Counted from the stretch's first letter, positions 19,195-28,820 are shown. The stretch is DNA of 64,000 nt from Vibrio sp. SCSIO 43135 (GCF_023716665.1 NZ_CP071860.1:806001-870000), one strand, 5' to 3'. The notes: generated from the letters alone by a model not told the origin. Numbers and translations: made by a program.

Positions 19195-20415
19195 TTAAAA
19201 CTGATAGCTCTCTGGTATAACAACTATGCCTTTTTCTGAAATATGAAAACGCTTTTGGTCTTCCAGCTTATCAATCCCAATTGTTGTGTTCGGTGGAATA
19301 CTAACGTGTTTATCGACGATGCAATTGGCAATGATGCAACCTTCACCAATTTCGACTTCATCAAACAAAATACTGTCGGTGACCGTGGCACTGTCGTGAA
19401 TTCTAACGTTAGATGAGATGATCGAATGTTGAACAGAACCGCCTGAGTTAACTACGCCGTTAGCAATAATAGAATTGATAAATATGCCTTCATTTCCGGT
19501 AGCGGAAGAGACAGTGCGTGCCGGAGGGAACTGAGCCTCATAGGTTCGTATTGGCCAATTGGGTTGATACAGGTTCATAGGTGGGACTGGTTCGAGCAGG
19601 TCCATGTTTGTTTGATAGAATGAATCGATAGTCCCCACGTCTCGCCAATAACAGTCTTTAGCTACACGTCCTTTATCATTGCCAAATTCGTATGCGTAGA
19701 CAGACTGTTGGTCGATCAATTTAGGAATAATGTCCTTTCCGAAGTCGTGGCTCGAATAAGAGTTCTCAGAATCTTCGATAAGTGCTTGTGTCAGCGTAGA
19801 CATGTTGAAGATATAGATACCCATTGAGACTAAACTGCGCTCTGGGTTATGTGGCATTGCGGGTGGGCTTTCTGGTTTTTCGACGAACGAAATGACGCGT
19901 TTTTGCTCGTCGGTTGCCATTACGCCAAACTCAGAAGCGTCTTGCTTTGGAACGTCCATACAGGCAACCGTCAATGAAGCGCCGTTTTGTTTGTGCTCTT
20001 CTAACATCGACGCATAATCCATTCGGTAGATATGATCGCCAGAGAGTACAACAACGTATTCGGCATTACTGCGTGATAGGAGCCACAAGTTGTGGTAAAT
20101 CGCATCGGCAGTTCCTTCGTACCACTTTCCACCTTTACGCATTTGAGGAGGTATAACGGAAATGTATTCACCAAGCTCTGGGTTGAAAATAGACCAACCA
20201 TCACGCAAGTGCTTCTGCAGTGAATGAGATTTATATTGGGTCAATACTAGAATTTGTCTTAACCCTGAGTGCAAACAATTGGTTAAGGTAAAATCGATGA
20301 TTCGATACTTACCTCCAAATGGAACGGCAGGCTTAGCGCGGTTATCTGTCAACGGACTGAGACGAGAGCCCATTCCTCCAGCCAAAACGACGGTTAGTGT
20401 ATCTTGCATCGACAT
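19195..20415 (-). CDS. glgC: Glucose-1-phosphate adenylyltransferase GlgC
   Basis: 406 residues. It makes ADP-glucose from glucose-1-phosphate and ATP for glycogen synthesis. The nucleotidyltransferase signature LAGGMGSRLSPLTDNRAKPAVPFGGKYRIIDF spans about 11-42. LSGDHIYRMDY, the FVEKPESPP block (sugar-phosphate Lys) and DCYWRDVGTIDSFY follow, and the C-terminal left-handed beta-helix (IISSNVRIHDSATVTDSILFDEVEIGEG) closes it. No other glg gene is adjacent, so regulation is probably separate from the main glycogen operon. Confidence 0.94.
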   Translation of the reverse strand: MSMQDTLTVVLAGGMGSRLSPLTDNRAKPAVPFGGKYRIIDFTLTNCLHSGLRQILVLTQYKSHSLQKHLRDGWSIFNPELGEYISVIPPQMRKGGKWYEGTADAIYHNLWLLSRSNAEYVVVLSGDHIYRMDYASMLEEHKQNGASLTVACMDVPKQDASEFGVMATDEQKRVISFVEKPESPPAMPHNPERSLVSMGIYIFNMSTLTQALIEDSENSYSSHDFGKDIIPKLIDQQSVYAYEFGNDKGRVAKDCYWRDVGTIDSFYQTNMDLLEPVPPMNLYQPNWPIRTYEAQFPPARTVSSATGNEGIFINSIIANGVVNSGGSVQHSIISSNVRIHDSATVTDSILFDEVEIGEGCIIANCIVDKHVSIPPNTTIGIDKLEDQKRFHISEKGIVVIPESYQF

Positions 20416-20606
20416 TCTCCCTGTCTTTGTGCATTTTATTGATCACTTAAGGTGCTCATTGCAGCGTTATAAAAATTTTCACTAAATGAAACTTCAAAAA
20501 ATAGGCCAGAACCATTTTCGTTGAGTTTACTGGGGTGGGAGAGAACTAGTGGGTTGAATTGCACCAAAGGAGAGAATGGGATGGCTCGATTTGGTGCATT
20601 AAGGAT

Positions 20607-22490
20607 TCAGGCAATCTCGTTGATTTGAGCACTCGAAAAAGTCGATATGCAATTTCGACCAGATGTTTTAGATTGGTATAGCGCGACGTCAGCACGCTTA
20701 TAAGATTCTTGTACTGAGGACTTAATATCGGTAACACCGCCGCTAATTGATACTTGCTCACTGTGGGCAAGATAGACAGAGGTTCTTAAACGATTAAGAA
20801 CGATCTCCGCTTCGTCTAAGTGGGTATGGGGCATAATTAGCGCATATTCTTCACCACCAATACGGGCTAAGAAATCGGTATCACGGATTTCACCCAGCAG
20901 CGATTTCGCTACAGATTGAATAACACGGTCTCCCTCATCATGACCCAACGCATCGTTTATCCGTTTGAAGTGGTCAATGTCCAATACGGCGAGGCAGGAG
21001 TGATTAGTATCAGGGTAACGCTCAACCAATCGACACTCATTTTTTAGCTCGATGTCGAACTTACGACGGTTCCACAACTTACTTAATGCATCGCGCTCGC
21101 TTAGTTCACGTAACCGATTCTCGAGCTCTTTACGGTGAGTGATATCTACAAAGGAAGCCACGTAAAACTGAATGTCGCCATTTCGATCTGTGACGGTTTG
21201 AATTCTTAGGATTTCTGTGATGTACGAGCCGTCTTTGCGCTTATTGGTGACTTCACCTTCCCACATCCCTTCGCTAGTTAGTGTTTTCCACATGTTCATG
21301 TAAAACTCTTGCCTATGCTTGCCAGACGCAAATAGAGAGGGCAGTTTGCCTTTTACTTGTTCCAATGTATAACCGCTCAAGCGAGTGAACTCTTGGTTAA
21401 CTTGTACAATGCGGTTGTTTTTATCGGTGATCACAACCGCAGACATGCCATTCATCGCAGCGCGAGCGATTTGGCTCTCAATGCTGTTTTTTTCGTGGTT
21501 GATGTGCCAAGCCATAAACACCACCGACAAAAAGAAAATCAGTAAGTAGGTGGTGCTGGCGAGGATAGCGAGGTCGGTGATTTCGTCTGACTTTAATGCG
21601 TCAATGTAGGACTCGGGGACAACAATTAATAGGATTAGCTTTTCAGTGATGGTGTTCACTGGCAGTTTTAGCTTTTGAAATGCCCACCAGTTCCCTGCAT
21701 TGTAAACAGCCCCTGAGTCGGCGCTTTGTACGTGTTTCCATACCGCTGGGTTGATGTCACTGAGATGAACATCTGTATCACTTGAGTTCTGTATGTCTGG
21801 GTTATTGCTGCGAATATAATAGCCGCTGGCATCTAACATATCAGGACGATTGGTTGCAGTACCGGCGTAGGTGAGTGCCTTGAAGATAGCATCAACATTA
21901 ATGTCGGCTACAAAGTAGCCCAAACGTTTACCACCGATATCAATGGGCGAGGTGACGCGTTCAGCAAGGCTTGTGAAGCCTGAATTTTCATTGCGATCAT
22001 TACTGCTGCTGTAGGCCTCGACGGTTTTCGGGGCAAGAAGTTGAGCTTTCTGAAAGTAGTCCTGTTGCGAGTCGTTGTTCAGATGATCTTTAGCAACAAT
22101 TTCGATACTCGAACCACGTTGATTGATGCGAACGATTTCATTGCCTTGCGCATCTACTAATTTGAGCAGTGAATAATAGCCTTGGGTTTTTGCCGTTAGA
22201 ATCCAAAGGTCTTGTAGCGCTTCAATATTGTAATTATTCGGCTTCGTTATTGTGTTATAGAGTAAGCCGTTACGTGCCAATATTCCGATTGAACGTCGAA
22301 TATTGTTAGTGGTCGATTTCAGCGCATTCAATGTGAACTCTATTTGTGCTTGAGTTTGGCTGCTTACTTTATCTTTGGCGATGGAGTCAACTTTGTTCAG
22401 CTCTGTGGTGAAATAGATAGTAGGGACGACAGAAAGCGCGATGAATACCAAAGCAAATTGAGCAATAAAGCGAGGGATTCGACGGTTCAT
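20607..22490 (-). CDS. Membrane diguanylate cyclase: Cache-PAS-GGDEF
   Basis: 627 residues. Transmembrane helix at about 8-28, a periplasmic double-Cache-like sensor (about 35-280), a second helix at about 283-303, a PAS domain with a PAC segment (about 335-455), and a C-terminal GGDEF domain (about 460-620). The active site reads GGEEY, an accepted variant of GGEEF. The product-inhibition I-site RxxD is intact (RDTD, placed correctly before GGEEY). It should make c-di-GMP in response to a periplasmic ligand, with feedback inhibition. It is transcribed alone between glgC and the fructose operon. Confidence 0.9.
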   Translation of the reverse strand: MNRRIPRFIAQFALVFIALSVVPTIYFTTELNKVDSIAKDKVSSQTQAQIEFTLNALKSTTNNIRRSIGILARNGLLYNTITKPNNYNIEALQDLWILTAKTQGYYSLLKLVDAQGNEIVRINQRGSSIEIVAKDHLNNDSQQDYFQKAQLLAPKTVEAYSSSNDRNENSGFTSLAERVTSPIDIGGKRLGYFVADINVDAIFKALTYAGTATNRPDMLDASGYYIRSNNPDIQNSSDTDVHLSDINPAVWKHVQSADSGAVYNAGNWWAFQKLKLPVNTITEKLILLIVVPESYIDALKSDEITDLAILASTTYLLIFFLSVVFMAWHINHEKNSIESQIARAAMNGMSAVVITDKNNRIVQVNQEFTRLSGYTLEQVKGKLPSLFASGKHRQEFYMNMWKTLTSEGMWEGEVTNKRKDGSYITEILRIQTVTDRNGDIQFYVASFVDITHRKELENRLRELSERDALSKLWNRRKFDIELKNECRLVERYPDTNHSCLAVLDIDHFKRINDALGHDEGDRVIQSVAKSLLGEIRDTDFLARIGGEEYALIMPHTHLDEAEIVLNRLRTSVYLAHSEQVSISGGVTDIKSSVQESYKRADVALYQSKTSGRNCISTFSSAQINEIA

Positions 22491-22596
22491 AGGATGATTG
22501 GCAAAGTTAACAAGTCGTTTATTGTACCAATCTCACACTTTTGTATCTGTGATTTAAGTGGAATATCAGTAGATTAAGATCGTTCACGATCGTTAT

Positions 22597-22628
22597 AAGA
22601 AAAGGGCTTCCAAATGGAAGCCCTTTGA
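22597..22628 (-). terminator. Terminator of fruBKA
   Basis: Perfect 11-bp stem AAAGGGCTTCC / GGAAGCCCTTT (22601-22611 and 22616-22626). On the minus strand it is followed by TTTTCTTAT. Confidence 0.9.
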
Positions 22629-22655
22629 GTACAAGTTACTACAGGTTATGGGGGA

Positions 22656-24389
22656 TTATGCTGTAGCCGTACTGCGAGATTGAGTATCTTGCTTAGATTT
22701 CAGGAATGCGTAACTAAAGCCAGTTACCGCTGTACCTGCTGCAATAGCCACTAGATACATCAATACAGGGCTGATTGCATTTGGAATCAGTAGAACAAAT
22801 AGGCCACCGTGAGGTGCCATCAATTGCGCACCAAACAACATTGATAGCGCACCAGTTAATGCACCGCCAATCATACAAGTAGGGATCACGCGCATCGGAT
22901 CCTTCGCTGCAAATGGGATAGCACCTTCTGAAATAAAACATAGACCTAGTACGAAAGAGGCTTTACCTGCTTCGCGTTCGCCCGCTTCAAACTTGTCCTT
23001 TGCCAGGAATGTTGCTAGGCCCATACCAAGTGCTGGAACCATGCCCGCAGCCATGATTGCGGCCATTGGTGCGTATGTTTGCGACGCTAATAGGCCAACA
23101 CCGAACGTGTATGCGGCTTTGTTTACTGGACCACCCAAATCGAAACACATCATAGCGCCCAGAATAATGCCTAATAACACAGCATTTGATGTGCCCATGT
23201 TGTTAAGGAAATCTGTCATTGCTGACATGATGCCAGATACAGGTCCACCAACAATGTAGATCATCACTAGGCCAGTAATAAGGCTGGCAATAAATGGAAT
23301 GATCAAGATTGGTTTCAATGCTTCCATGGATTGAGGAAGTTGTACTTTGTCGGCGATAAGTTTTGCCGAGTAACCTGCGATAAAGCCTGCTGCAATACCA
23401 CCAAGGAAGCCAGCACCAGTTGAGCTTGCTAGCATACCGCCAATGAGGCCAGGTGCTAGGCCTGGACGATCAGCGATAGAAAACGCTATAAAACCGGCCA
23501 GTACCGGAATCATCAAAGCAAATGCAGAGCCACCGCCGATGGTCATTAACGCTGCTGCTAGAGTGCCTTCTTCTTTAAACGCTTCGATACCGAACACGAA
23601 GGATAAGGCGATAATCAAGCCACCAGCTACCACGACTGGTAGCATATGCGATACACCGGTCATAAGGTGTTTGTAGACACCTTTCTTCTCTTCTGATGCA
23701 GGCTTTGATTCCGCTGAACTCGTAAAGACAGTAGCAGAGTCGAATGCTGCATTGATCTCTTGCTCAGTTTTCTTTAGGGCTAGACCTGTGCTGGTCTTGT
23801 AAAGTTTTTTGCCGTTAAAGCGATCTAGTGGCACTTCAATGTCGGCAGCAATGATAACCAGATCGGCTTGCGCAATATCTTGTTCAGTCAGTTGGTTTTT
23901 GGCGCCAACAGAACCGCGCGTTTCAACTTTAATCTGATGGCCAAGACGTTTTGCCTCTTCTTCTAACGCTTCAGCAGCCATGAATGTATGCGCGACGCCT
24001 GTCGGGCAAGCGGTGATAGCGACAATGTTAGAGGTTTTCTCTAATGTTGGTTCTGTGGAGTTCGACTCTATGGATTCTGATAGTACTTGTGCGCTTTCAA
24101 CCGCGTTCTCTAGGTACGACTTAGGGTTGTCAATACAGGTATTGATCTCAGAGCGGTACACTTTTTTACCAATGAAGCGACTGTCGTTAATGTTAGCGTT
24201 TGCAGCTATAACGATCACGTCCGCTTCATCAATTTGTTCCTGAGTCAGTGGTGGGGAGTCAATAACACTAGATTGACGCTCTACAGAAGCATTCCATTGA
24301 AGAGATTGTGCAGCCTGTTCAAGCAAACCTGCTGCGATGATGCTGTTTGCAACGCCGCTCGGGCATGCAGTAATAATCGCAATTTTCAT
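22656..24389 (-). CDS. fruA: Fructose PTS EIIBC component FruA
   Basis: 577 residues. Two tandem EIIB-type domains: the first at about 1-100 with ITACPSGVANS (C9), the second at about 120-220 with ITACPTGVAHTFMAAEAL (C128, the expected phosphocysteine). A linker is followed by the EIIC membrane domain (about 235-565, about nine helices, with the FDLGGPVNKAAYTFG block). It imports fructose and phosphorylates it to fructose-1-phosphate. It is the last gene of fruBKA, 11 bp after fruK. The first EIIB copy is typical of the E. coli-like family and is thought to be non-catalytic. Confidence 0.95.
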   Translation of the reverse strand: MKIAIITACPSGVANSIIAAGLLEQAAQSLQWNASVERQSSVIDSPPLTQEQIDEADVIVIAANANINDSRFIGKKVYRSEINTCIDNPKSYLENAVESAQVLSESIESNSTEPTLEKTSNIVAITACPTGVAHTFMAAEALEEEAKRLGHQIKVETRGSVGAKNQLTEQDIAQADLVIIAADIEVPLDRFNGKKLYKTSTGLALKKTEQEINAAFDSATVFTSSAESKPASEEKKGVYKHLMTGVSHMLPVVVAGGLIIALSFVFGIEAFKEEGTLAAALMTIGGGSAFALMIPVLAGFIAFSIADRPGLAPGLIGGMLASSTGAGFLGGIAAGFIAGYSAKLIADKVQLPQSMEALKPILIIPFIASLITGLVMIYIVGGPVSGIMSAMTDFLNNMGTSNAVLLGIILGAMMCFDLGGPVNKAAYTFGVGLLASQTYAPMAAIMAAGMVPALGMGLATFLAKDKFEAGEREAGKASFVLGLCFISEGAIPFAAKDPMRVIPTCMIGGALTGALSMLFGAQLMAPHGGLFVLLIPNAISPVLMYLVAIAAGTAVTGFSYAFLKSKQDTQSRSTATA

Positions 24390-24400
24390 AGTCTATACCT

Positions 24401-25360
24401 TTAGTCCTGATTTGTTTCTTCTGTAGATAGCGATATAAGCTCTACTTGTTGTTGTATTTGTTTGATACGTGCTGTTGATTTTGCACCAACGCCGATTTGT
24501 TCAACTGCATGAGCAGACAAGGCTGTAGCGAAGCTAAGTAGTTCCTTAGCTGGCATTGATTGCATTTGACCCCAGCAAAAACCCGCTACCAGCGTGTCAC
24601 CGGCACCGACGGTGCTTACAACTTCCATTCTTGGCGGTTTAGCACTGAGGTGAATGTTGTCAGCAAGCCAAGTCACACCATGCTCGCCCATAGAAACGAC
24701 AATATTATCTATGCCACTTTGGGTTAGTGTGTTTGCGGCATTCAGGCAGTCCTGCTGGCTATGGAGTGGGGAACCCACTAAATCAGAGAGTTCATGTTCA
24801 TTGGGTTTTATCATCCAAGGTTTCGCTTTCACTCCTTCAACAAGTGCATTACGGCTACTGTCGAAGATGACTTTCTTTCCAGCGGACCTTAGTGTGTGAA
24901 TCCATCCATTGATATGCTCAGTCGTGACACCTTTTGGAGCGCTGCCAGCTAACACAAAGAAGTCGTGGTCTTGCATCAACGCTTCAAGCTGTTTATCGAA
25001 ATCTTCGATGGCTTGCGCACCTACGTTCACTCCCGGGAAGTTGATGTCGCTTACTGAACCATTTTGCTCAACCAGTTTGACATTGATACGCGTCGATCCT
25101 TCAACTCGAACGAATGCGTCAATCGCATTCATTTCATTGAACAGTTTGGTAAACAGTTCTTGGTTATCTTGGCCTAGAAAACCAGTAACGGTGACTTCGG
25201 CACCTAGGTCGGAAAGTACTTGCGCTACGTTGACCCCTTTTCCTGCTGCGTGAAAGTCACTAGATTCTACGAGGCTTACTTCTCCGACATTCAGCCTTGA
25301 TAGACTTCCTGTAAGGTCGAGTGCTGGATTTAGGGTGATAGTAACAACTTTATTCGTCAT
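24401..25360 (-). CDS. fruK: 1-phosphofructokinase FruK
   Basis: 319 residues from the ATG at 25360 (MTNKVVTITLNPALDLTG). A longer reading from 25402 would overlap fruB and begins without conserved sequence, so the internal start is preferred; it lies 4 bp after the fruB stop. PfkB-family kinase: GKGVNVAQVLSDLG near the N-terminus, and the C-terminal VSTVGAGDTLVAGFCWG holding the catalytic Asp. It phosphorylates fructose-1-phosphate to fructose-1,6-bisphosphate, removing the Cra effector. Confidence 0.95.
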   Translation of the reverse strand: MTNKVVTITLNPALDLTGSLSRLNVGEVSLVESSDFHAAGKGVNVAQVLSDLGAEVTVTGFLGQDNQELFTKLFNEMNAIDAFVRVEGSTRINVKLVEQNGSVSDINFPGVNVGAQAIEDFDKQLEALMQDHDFFVLAGSAPKGVTTEHINGWIHTLRSAGKKVIFDSSRNALVEGVKAKPWMIKPNEHELSDLVGSPLHSQQDCLNAANTLTQSGIDNIVVSMGEHGVTWLADNIHLSAKPPRMEVVSTVGAGDTLVAGFCWGQMQSMPAKELLSFATALSAHAVEQIGVGAKSTARIKQIQQQVELISLSTEETNQD

Positions 25361-25364
25361 TGAA

Positions 25365-26516
25365 TTAACCCTCACCAAGGCCTGATTCGATTGCTTTACC
25401 AATTGCTACCAAGGCTTGTTCAGCATCTGAACCCGTCGCGGAAAACTGAAGTTTATGACCGTGCTTTACACCAAGAGCGATAACTTTCATTAGGCTTTTG
25501 GCATTAACAGGGCTACTTTCGGAGTCCAAGTTAGATACACGAATATCACTTTCAAACTTCTTAGCTTCTGCTACCAGCATTGCACCTGGGCGGGCGTGCA
25601 GTCCGTGGGCGTTTTTGATCGCAAATACGGCAGTATTTCCAGCACTATTTGCTTGGCCTGAAAGGTTAACATCCACGTGTAACTGCTCAGACTTAAACAG
25701 AGAGATAAGCTGTTCTGGAGTTGATTCCAGTAAGACGTTTTGTTTACCTTGCGCAATGAGAGTGGTTAATTTATTCAGGGCCGGTAAGTGGCTGTCATTA
25801 CAGGCAGAAAATGCAATAAGTCCTTTCACTGGTTGTCCTTCGTATTGACAGTCGTTGGCTGTAGTAACTACGGACATCCCCGTGCGTGAAACCGAACTGT
25901 TTGAACTAACAAGCCATAACCCTTTACCTAAACTGGTTGGTGATTTAGTGATGATATCTGCGACAAACTCCGCACCGGCATTGCCACTATTTTTAAGCAA
26001 TCCACCGGCTACCGCGCACATCTGAAGCATGTCGCTTGCAGGGAAAAGCGTTTGGATTAGAGAAGCATCAAAATCGAATTCAAGCTGAACTTTCCCGGTT
26101 AATACGGCGATGATGTCTTGTTTAGTTTTTGCGCTTTTAAGCTTTGATTCGACGCCATCTGATGCGAGGACTTTAGTTAGCTGTTTCAAAATCGACAAAT
26201 GCTCATCGGATTTAGCGGCAATACCAATCGCTACATAAACGGTGTTTCCATCTCCCCATTCAACACCTTTAGGGTAGTGGTGGATCGCTACACCGGTCTT
26301 ATTGACTAAATCGCGAGTGTCGGTGGTGCCATGTGGAATCGCGATGCCATTACCTAAGTAGGTTGAGTTTTGCTGTTCGCGTTGCAGCATTCCTTGTACA
26401 TAACCACTCGCCACAAGTTCAGATGAGCTTAACTGTTGGGCAATGCTCTCAATCGCTTTCGTCTTGTTATCAAAAGCTTGGTTCAATGTAATGTCTGATT
26501 CTTTTAGTGTAAGCAT
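25365..26516 (-). CDS. fruB: Fructose PTS phosphotransfer protein FruB (EIIA-HPr, FPr)
   Basis: 383 residues. The N-terminal EIIA domain (about 1-145) has phospho-His H62 in IAIPHGTTDTRD. A central linker domain (about 155-285) follows, then a C-terminal HPr-like domain (about 295-380) with H307 in NAHGLHARPGAM and the regulatory-region SSPVNAKSLMKV. It passes phosphate from enzyme I directly to FruA. It is the first gene of fruBKA, transcribed from the 253-bp intergenic region shared with cra, which holds three Cra sites. Confidence 0.95.
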   Translation of the reverse strand: MLTLKESDITLNQAFDNKTKAIESIAQQLSSSELVASGYVQGMLQREQQNSTYLGNGIAIPHGTTDTRDLVNKTGVAIHHYPKGVEWGDGNTVYVAIGIAAKSDEHLSILKQLTKVLASDGVESKLKSAKTKQDIIAVLTGKVQLEFDFDASLIQTLFPASDMLQMCAVAGGLLKNSGNAGAEFVADIITKSPTSLGKGLWLVSSNSSVSRTGMSVVTTANDCQYEGQPVKGLIAFSACNDSHLPALNKLTTLIAQGKQNVLLESTPEQLISLFKSEQLHVDVNLSGQANSAGNTAVFAIKNAHGLHARPGAMLVAEAKKFESDIRVSNLDSESSPVNAKSLMKVIALGVKHGHKLQFSATGSDAEQALVAIGKAIESGLGEG

Positions 26517-26551
26517 GCTTACCTCTTTTTATTCGGAAACGCCAATTGATA

Positions 26552-26575
26552 TTTTGCTGAATCGTTTCAGCAAAA
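26552..26575. promoter_or_regulatory. Cra/FruR operator O1
   Basis: Core GCTGAATCGTTTCAGC sits in a palindrome with 10-bp arms (26552-26561 and 26566-26575). It matches the Cra consensus and lies 36 bp upstream of the fruB start. Confidence 0.9.
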
Positions 26576-26661
26576 GGGCAAAAAAAATTCAAAAATCATT
26601 ATTCATAAAACAAAACACAACTATGAGTGATATCTCTTGTTTCAGTTCACAAATAACGCTT

Positions 26662-26677
26662 GCTGAATCCTTTCAGC
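26662..26677. promoter_or_regulatory. Cra/FruR operator O2
   Basis: GCTGAATCCTTTCAGC matches the Cra consensus; one of a pair near the cra side of the divergent promoter region. Confidence 0.85.
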
Positions 26678-26683
26678 TTTTAT

Positions 26684-26699
26684 GCTGAATGGATTCAGC
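26684..26699. promoter_or_regulatory. Cra/FruR operator O3
   Basis: GCTGAATGGATTCAGC, 7-bp perfect arms, centred 22 bp from O2 (about two helical turns), so two Cra molecules could bind on the same DNA face. Confidence 0.8.
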
Positions 26700-26769
26700 A
26701 TATAATGCAAATATTAGAATGATCACGAGTGGCTAATTATGATCCACTGCACAGATTAAGGCTGTTGAT

Positions 26770-27750
26770 ATGACACTAGATGAAATAGCGAAACTTGCTG
26801 GAGTATCCAAAACTACGGCAAGCTATGTCATTAATGGTAAAGCTCAGAAATATAGAATCAGCGAGAAAACTCAGCAAAAAGTAATGGCCGTGGTCGAAGC
26901 GCATGACTACAAACCTGACCATGCTGCAAGTGCTTTGAGAGCAGGGCAAAGTCGCTCTTTTGGCTTAATCATTCCCGATCTGGAAAACACCAGTTACGCG
27001 CGTTTAGCAAAGTTGTTAGAGCAGAACTCACGTTCAGCAGGTTACCAAATTTTAATTGCTTGCTCGGATGATGACCCGGAAACAGAAAAGACGGTTGCTC
27101 ATGCGTTGGTTAGCCGAAGAATAGATGCATTATTTGTTGCTAGTGCGATCCCGGAAGGGAGCGAATTTTACCTAACGATGCAAAAATCAGGTACACCTGT
27201 TATTGCCATTGACCGCCCTTTAGATGATGAACATTTTTCCTGTGTGATTAGCGAAGACTTTGGTGCTGCGAACGATTTGACTCAGTCGCTGATGCGTGAC
27301 GGCGTCACTAGCGTCGGACTAATTGGTGCGCTTCCTGAGCTGACGATTTCAAAGGAACGAGAGCTCGGGTTTGAATCTGCGGTACAGCAGGCAGGAAAAC
27401 TACATAAAGTGGCGTATGGCAATCATTTTAACCGTGAAGAAGGAAAAGCACTGTTTTCTCGTTGGGTAGAAGACGGCGAAATTCCAGATGCGCTCATCAC
27501 CACATCATATACTTTGCTTGAAGGTGTATTGGACGTATTGTCGGAGAAACCCGAACTTATGGGGCGAGTAAAACTGGCTACGTTTGGTGATAACCGTTTG
27601 TTGGACTTTCTGCCTATAAAGATCAACTCTTTACCGCAGCAATTTGAAGTTATCGCTGATAGCGCGTTAGCGCTTGCGCTTAATGCGGCATCTAAACGCT
27701 ATGTGCCAGGAGTCGAGCTGGTTCCTAGGCGACTAATCGTAAGAGCCTAA
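26770..27750 (+). CDS. cra: Catabolite repressor/activator Cra (FruR)
   Basis: 326 residues, LacI family. The N-terminal HTH and hinge helix (LDEIAKLAGVSKTTASYVINGKA, then HAASALRAGQSRSFGLIIPD) are followed by a periplasmic-binding-protein-like effector domain (about 60-325). The effector is fructose-1-phosphate. It is divergent from fruBKA with three operators between. In V. cholerae FruR has been reported to activate the fru operon with fructose-1-phosphate, unlike E. coli repression; which applies here cannot be read from sequence. A perfect matS lies inside the gene. Confidence 0.94.
   Translation: MTLDEIAKLAGVSKTTASYVINGKAQKYRISEKTQQKVMAVVEAHDYKPDHAASALRAGQSRSFGLIIPDLENTSYARLAKLLEQNSRSAGYQILIACSDDDPETEKTVAHALVSRRIDALFVASAIPEGSEFYLTMQKSGTPVIAIDRPLDDEHFSCVISEDFGAANDLTQSLMRDGVTSVGLIGALPELTISKERELGFESAVQQAGKLHKVAYGNHFNREEGKALFSRWVEDGEIPDALITTSYTLLEGVLDVLSEKPELMGRVKLATFGDNRLLDFLPIKINSLPQQFEVIADSALALALNAASKRYVPGVELVPRRLIVRA
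27296..27308. other. matS site (MatP-binding), perfect match
   Basis: GTGAC-GGC-GTCAC agrees with the matS consensus at all positions; it lies within cra. Confidence 0.75.
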
Positions 27751-27751
27751 C

Positions 27752-27786
27752 AAAAAAAGCCACCAGCTATACTGGTGGCTTTTTTG
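27752..27786. terminator. Bidirectional terminator between cra and an outer-membrane gene
   Basis: Perfect 13-bp stem AAAAAGCCACCAG / CTGGTGGCTTTTT (27754-27766 and 27772-27784), with A and T runs serving both converging genes. Confidence 0.93.
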
Positions 27787-27804
27787 GGGTAGATACCAAC
27801 TATG

Positions 27805-28329
27805 TTAGTACTGGAAGCGTACAGACAGCGCCATTTGTGGCCCGTGGATACCGTTGTTACGCGACTCTAACGATAGCGAAAGCTGCTGCGTAGAGTGGAA
27901 GCGTGCCCCTGCATGAAATACTGAGCGATCGCCAAGTTTTCCTAGACGTGCGGTTAATTCGAGTTGCTCGGCTAACCAAAGTCGTCCACCGATGTTGAAC
28001 TCAGCTTCTATGTCGCTGTCACTTGCTGATTTGTCAGTGTAGTTGATGTGGTGCACTAACAGCTGACCATATACATCGGCGAACTGTCCAACAGGTCCGT
28101 TAAAACCAACGCCTGCTGCTGCATCCCAGTCTCCATCGAGCTCAGAATCAATACGGCCTACAATATGCGAGTTTTCGGTTAAAAATGTACTGAACTCCGC
28201 TCCGATTATTTCAGGGTCAAACGCAGTACGAACTTCAAAGTAATTGTAATTGAAGTTGTTAGCTTGTGCGGAAAGCGGTAACAAAGCCGACAAGCCTAAA
28301 AGTCCTAAGACTGACGTTTTGCGAAACAT
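27805..28329 (-). CDS. Small outer-membrane beta-barrel-like protein
   Basis: 174 residues from the ATG at 28329 (MFRKTSVLGLLGLSALLPLSAQA, a clear signal peptide); the frame is open further upstream but without a plausible N-terminus. The mature part consists of alternating short amphipathic strands (VYGQLLVHHINYT, FNIGGRLWLAEQLELTARLG, LSLSLESRNN) and ends in the aromatic-terminated SVRFQY, a typical beta-barrel assembly signal. I recognise no named family. It may bind or transport a ligand in the outer membrane; function unknown. Confidence 0.72.
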   Translation of the reverse strand: MFRKTSVLGLLGLSALLPLSAQANNFNYNYFEVRTAFDPEIIGAEFSTFLTENSHIVGRIDSELDGDWDAAAGVGFNGPVGQFADVYGQLLVHHINYTDKSASDSDIEAEFNIGGRLWLAEQLELTARLGKLGDRSVFHAGARFHSTQQLSLSLESRNNGIHGPQMALSVRFQY

Positions 28330-28375
28330 GGACACTCCAAAGTCTATGTGTATCGATAGTATTTTGACGTATAGC

Positions 28376-28401
28376 AAAAAGGCCTGCAAAATGCAGGCCA
28401 T
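28376..28401 (-). terminator. Terminator of the OB-fold gene
   Basis: Stem GGCCTGC / GCAGGCC (28381-28387 and 28393-28399) followed on the minus strand by TTTTTGC. Confidence 0.8.
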
Positions 28402-28445
28402 TAATACTATCAATTGTTGCTGTTATTTATCAGTCTTTCAACTAT

Positions 28446-28820
28446 TTACATGACTTGAATGTGGTCGACTTCGATTTCTGGCGTATTTCCACCCTCATAT
28501 TCGCCAAATAATCGCAACTTTGTCGTAGTGTCTAGCGCAGTATCTAAGTGGATATCATCGTCTAACTCGACTTGGATCTCTGCTTGGCCATCGCTGAAGA
28601 TGAACGTATCTTTGCGCACCTGTCTTACTAACGTTCCTTCTACTACTACATCACGTTCCGTAAACATACTGGTATCTTCAAGTAACGACTGCACAGTGAC
28701 AACATCTACCGGGCCGTTAAACTTAATAACAGATTCTTGTTTGTGGTTGTCGTTGCCGGCTAGTGCAAGTGTAGGAAGAAGAACTAGTGCCGCGGCTGTA
28801 GCAATGATTGTTTTTTTCAT
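28446..28820 (-). CDS. YgiW/YdeI-type periplasmic OB-fold stress protein
   Basis: 124 residues from the ATG at 28820 (MKKTIIATAAALVLLPTLALA); the upstream extension in the same frame lacks a plausible start. The mature region fits the bacterial OB-fold (BOF) family: VDVVTVQSLLED, then DVVVEGTLVRQVRKDTFIFSDGQAEIQVELDDD, and a final LRLFGEYEGG...EIEVDHIQV. E. coli YgiW and Salmonella VisP/YdeI aid resistance to peroxide, metals and antimicrobial peptides. It is transcribed alone. Confidence 0.87.
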   Translation of the reverse strand: MKKTIIATAAALVLLPTLALAGNDNHKQESVIKFNGPVDVVTVQSLLEDTSMFTERDVVVEGTLVRQVRKDTFIFSDGQAEIQVELDDDIHLDTALDTTTKLRLFGEYEGGNTPEIEVDHIQVM

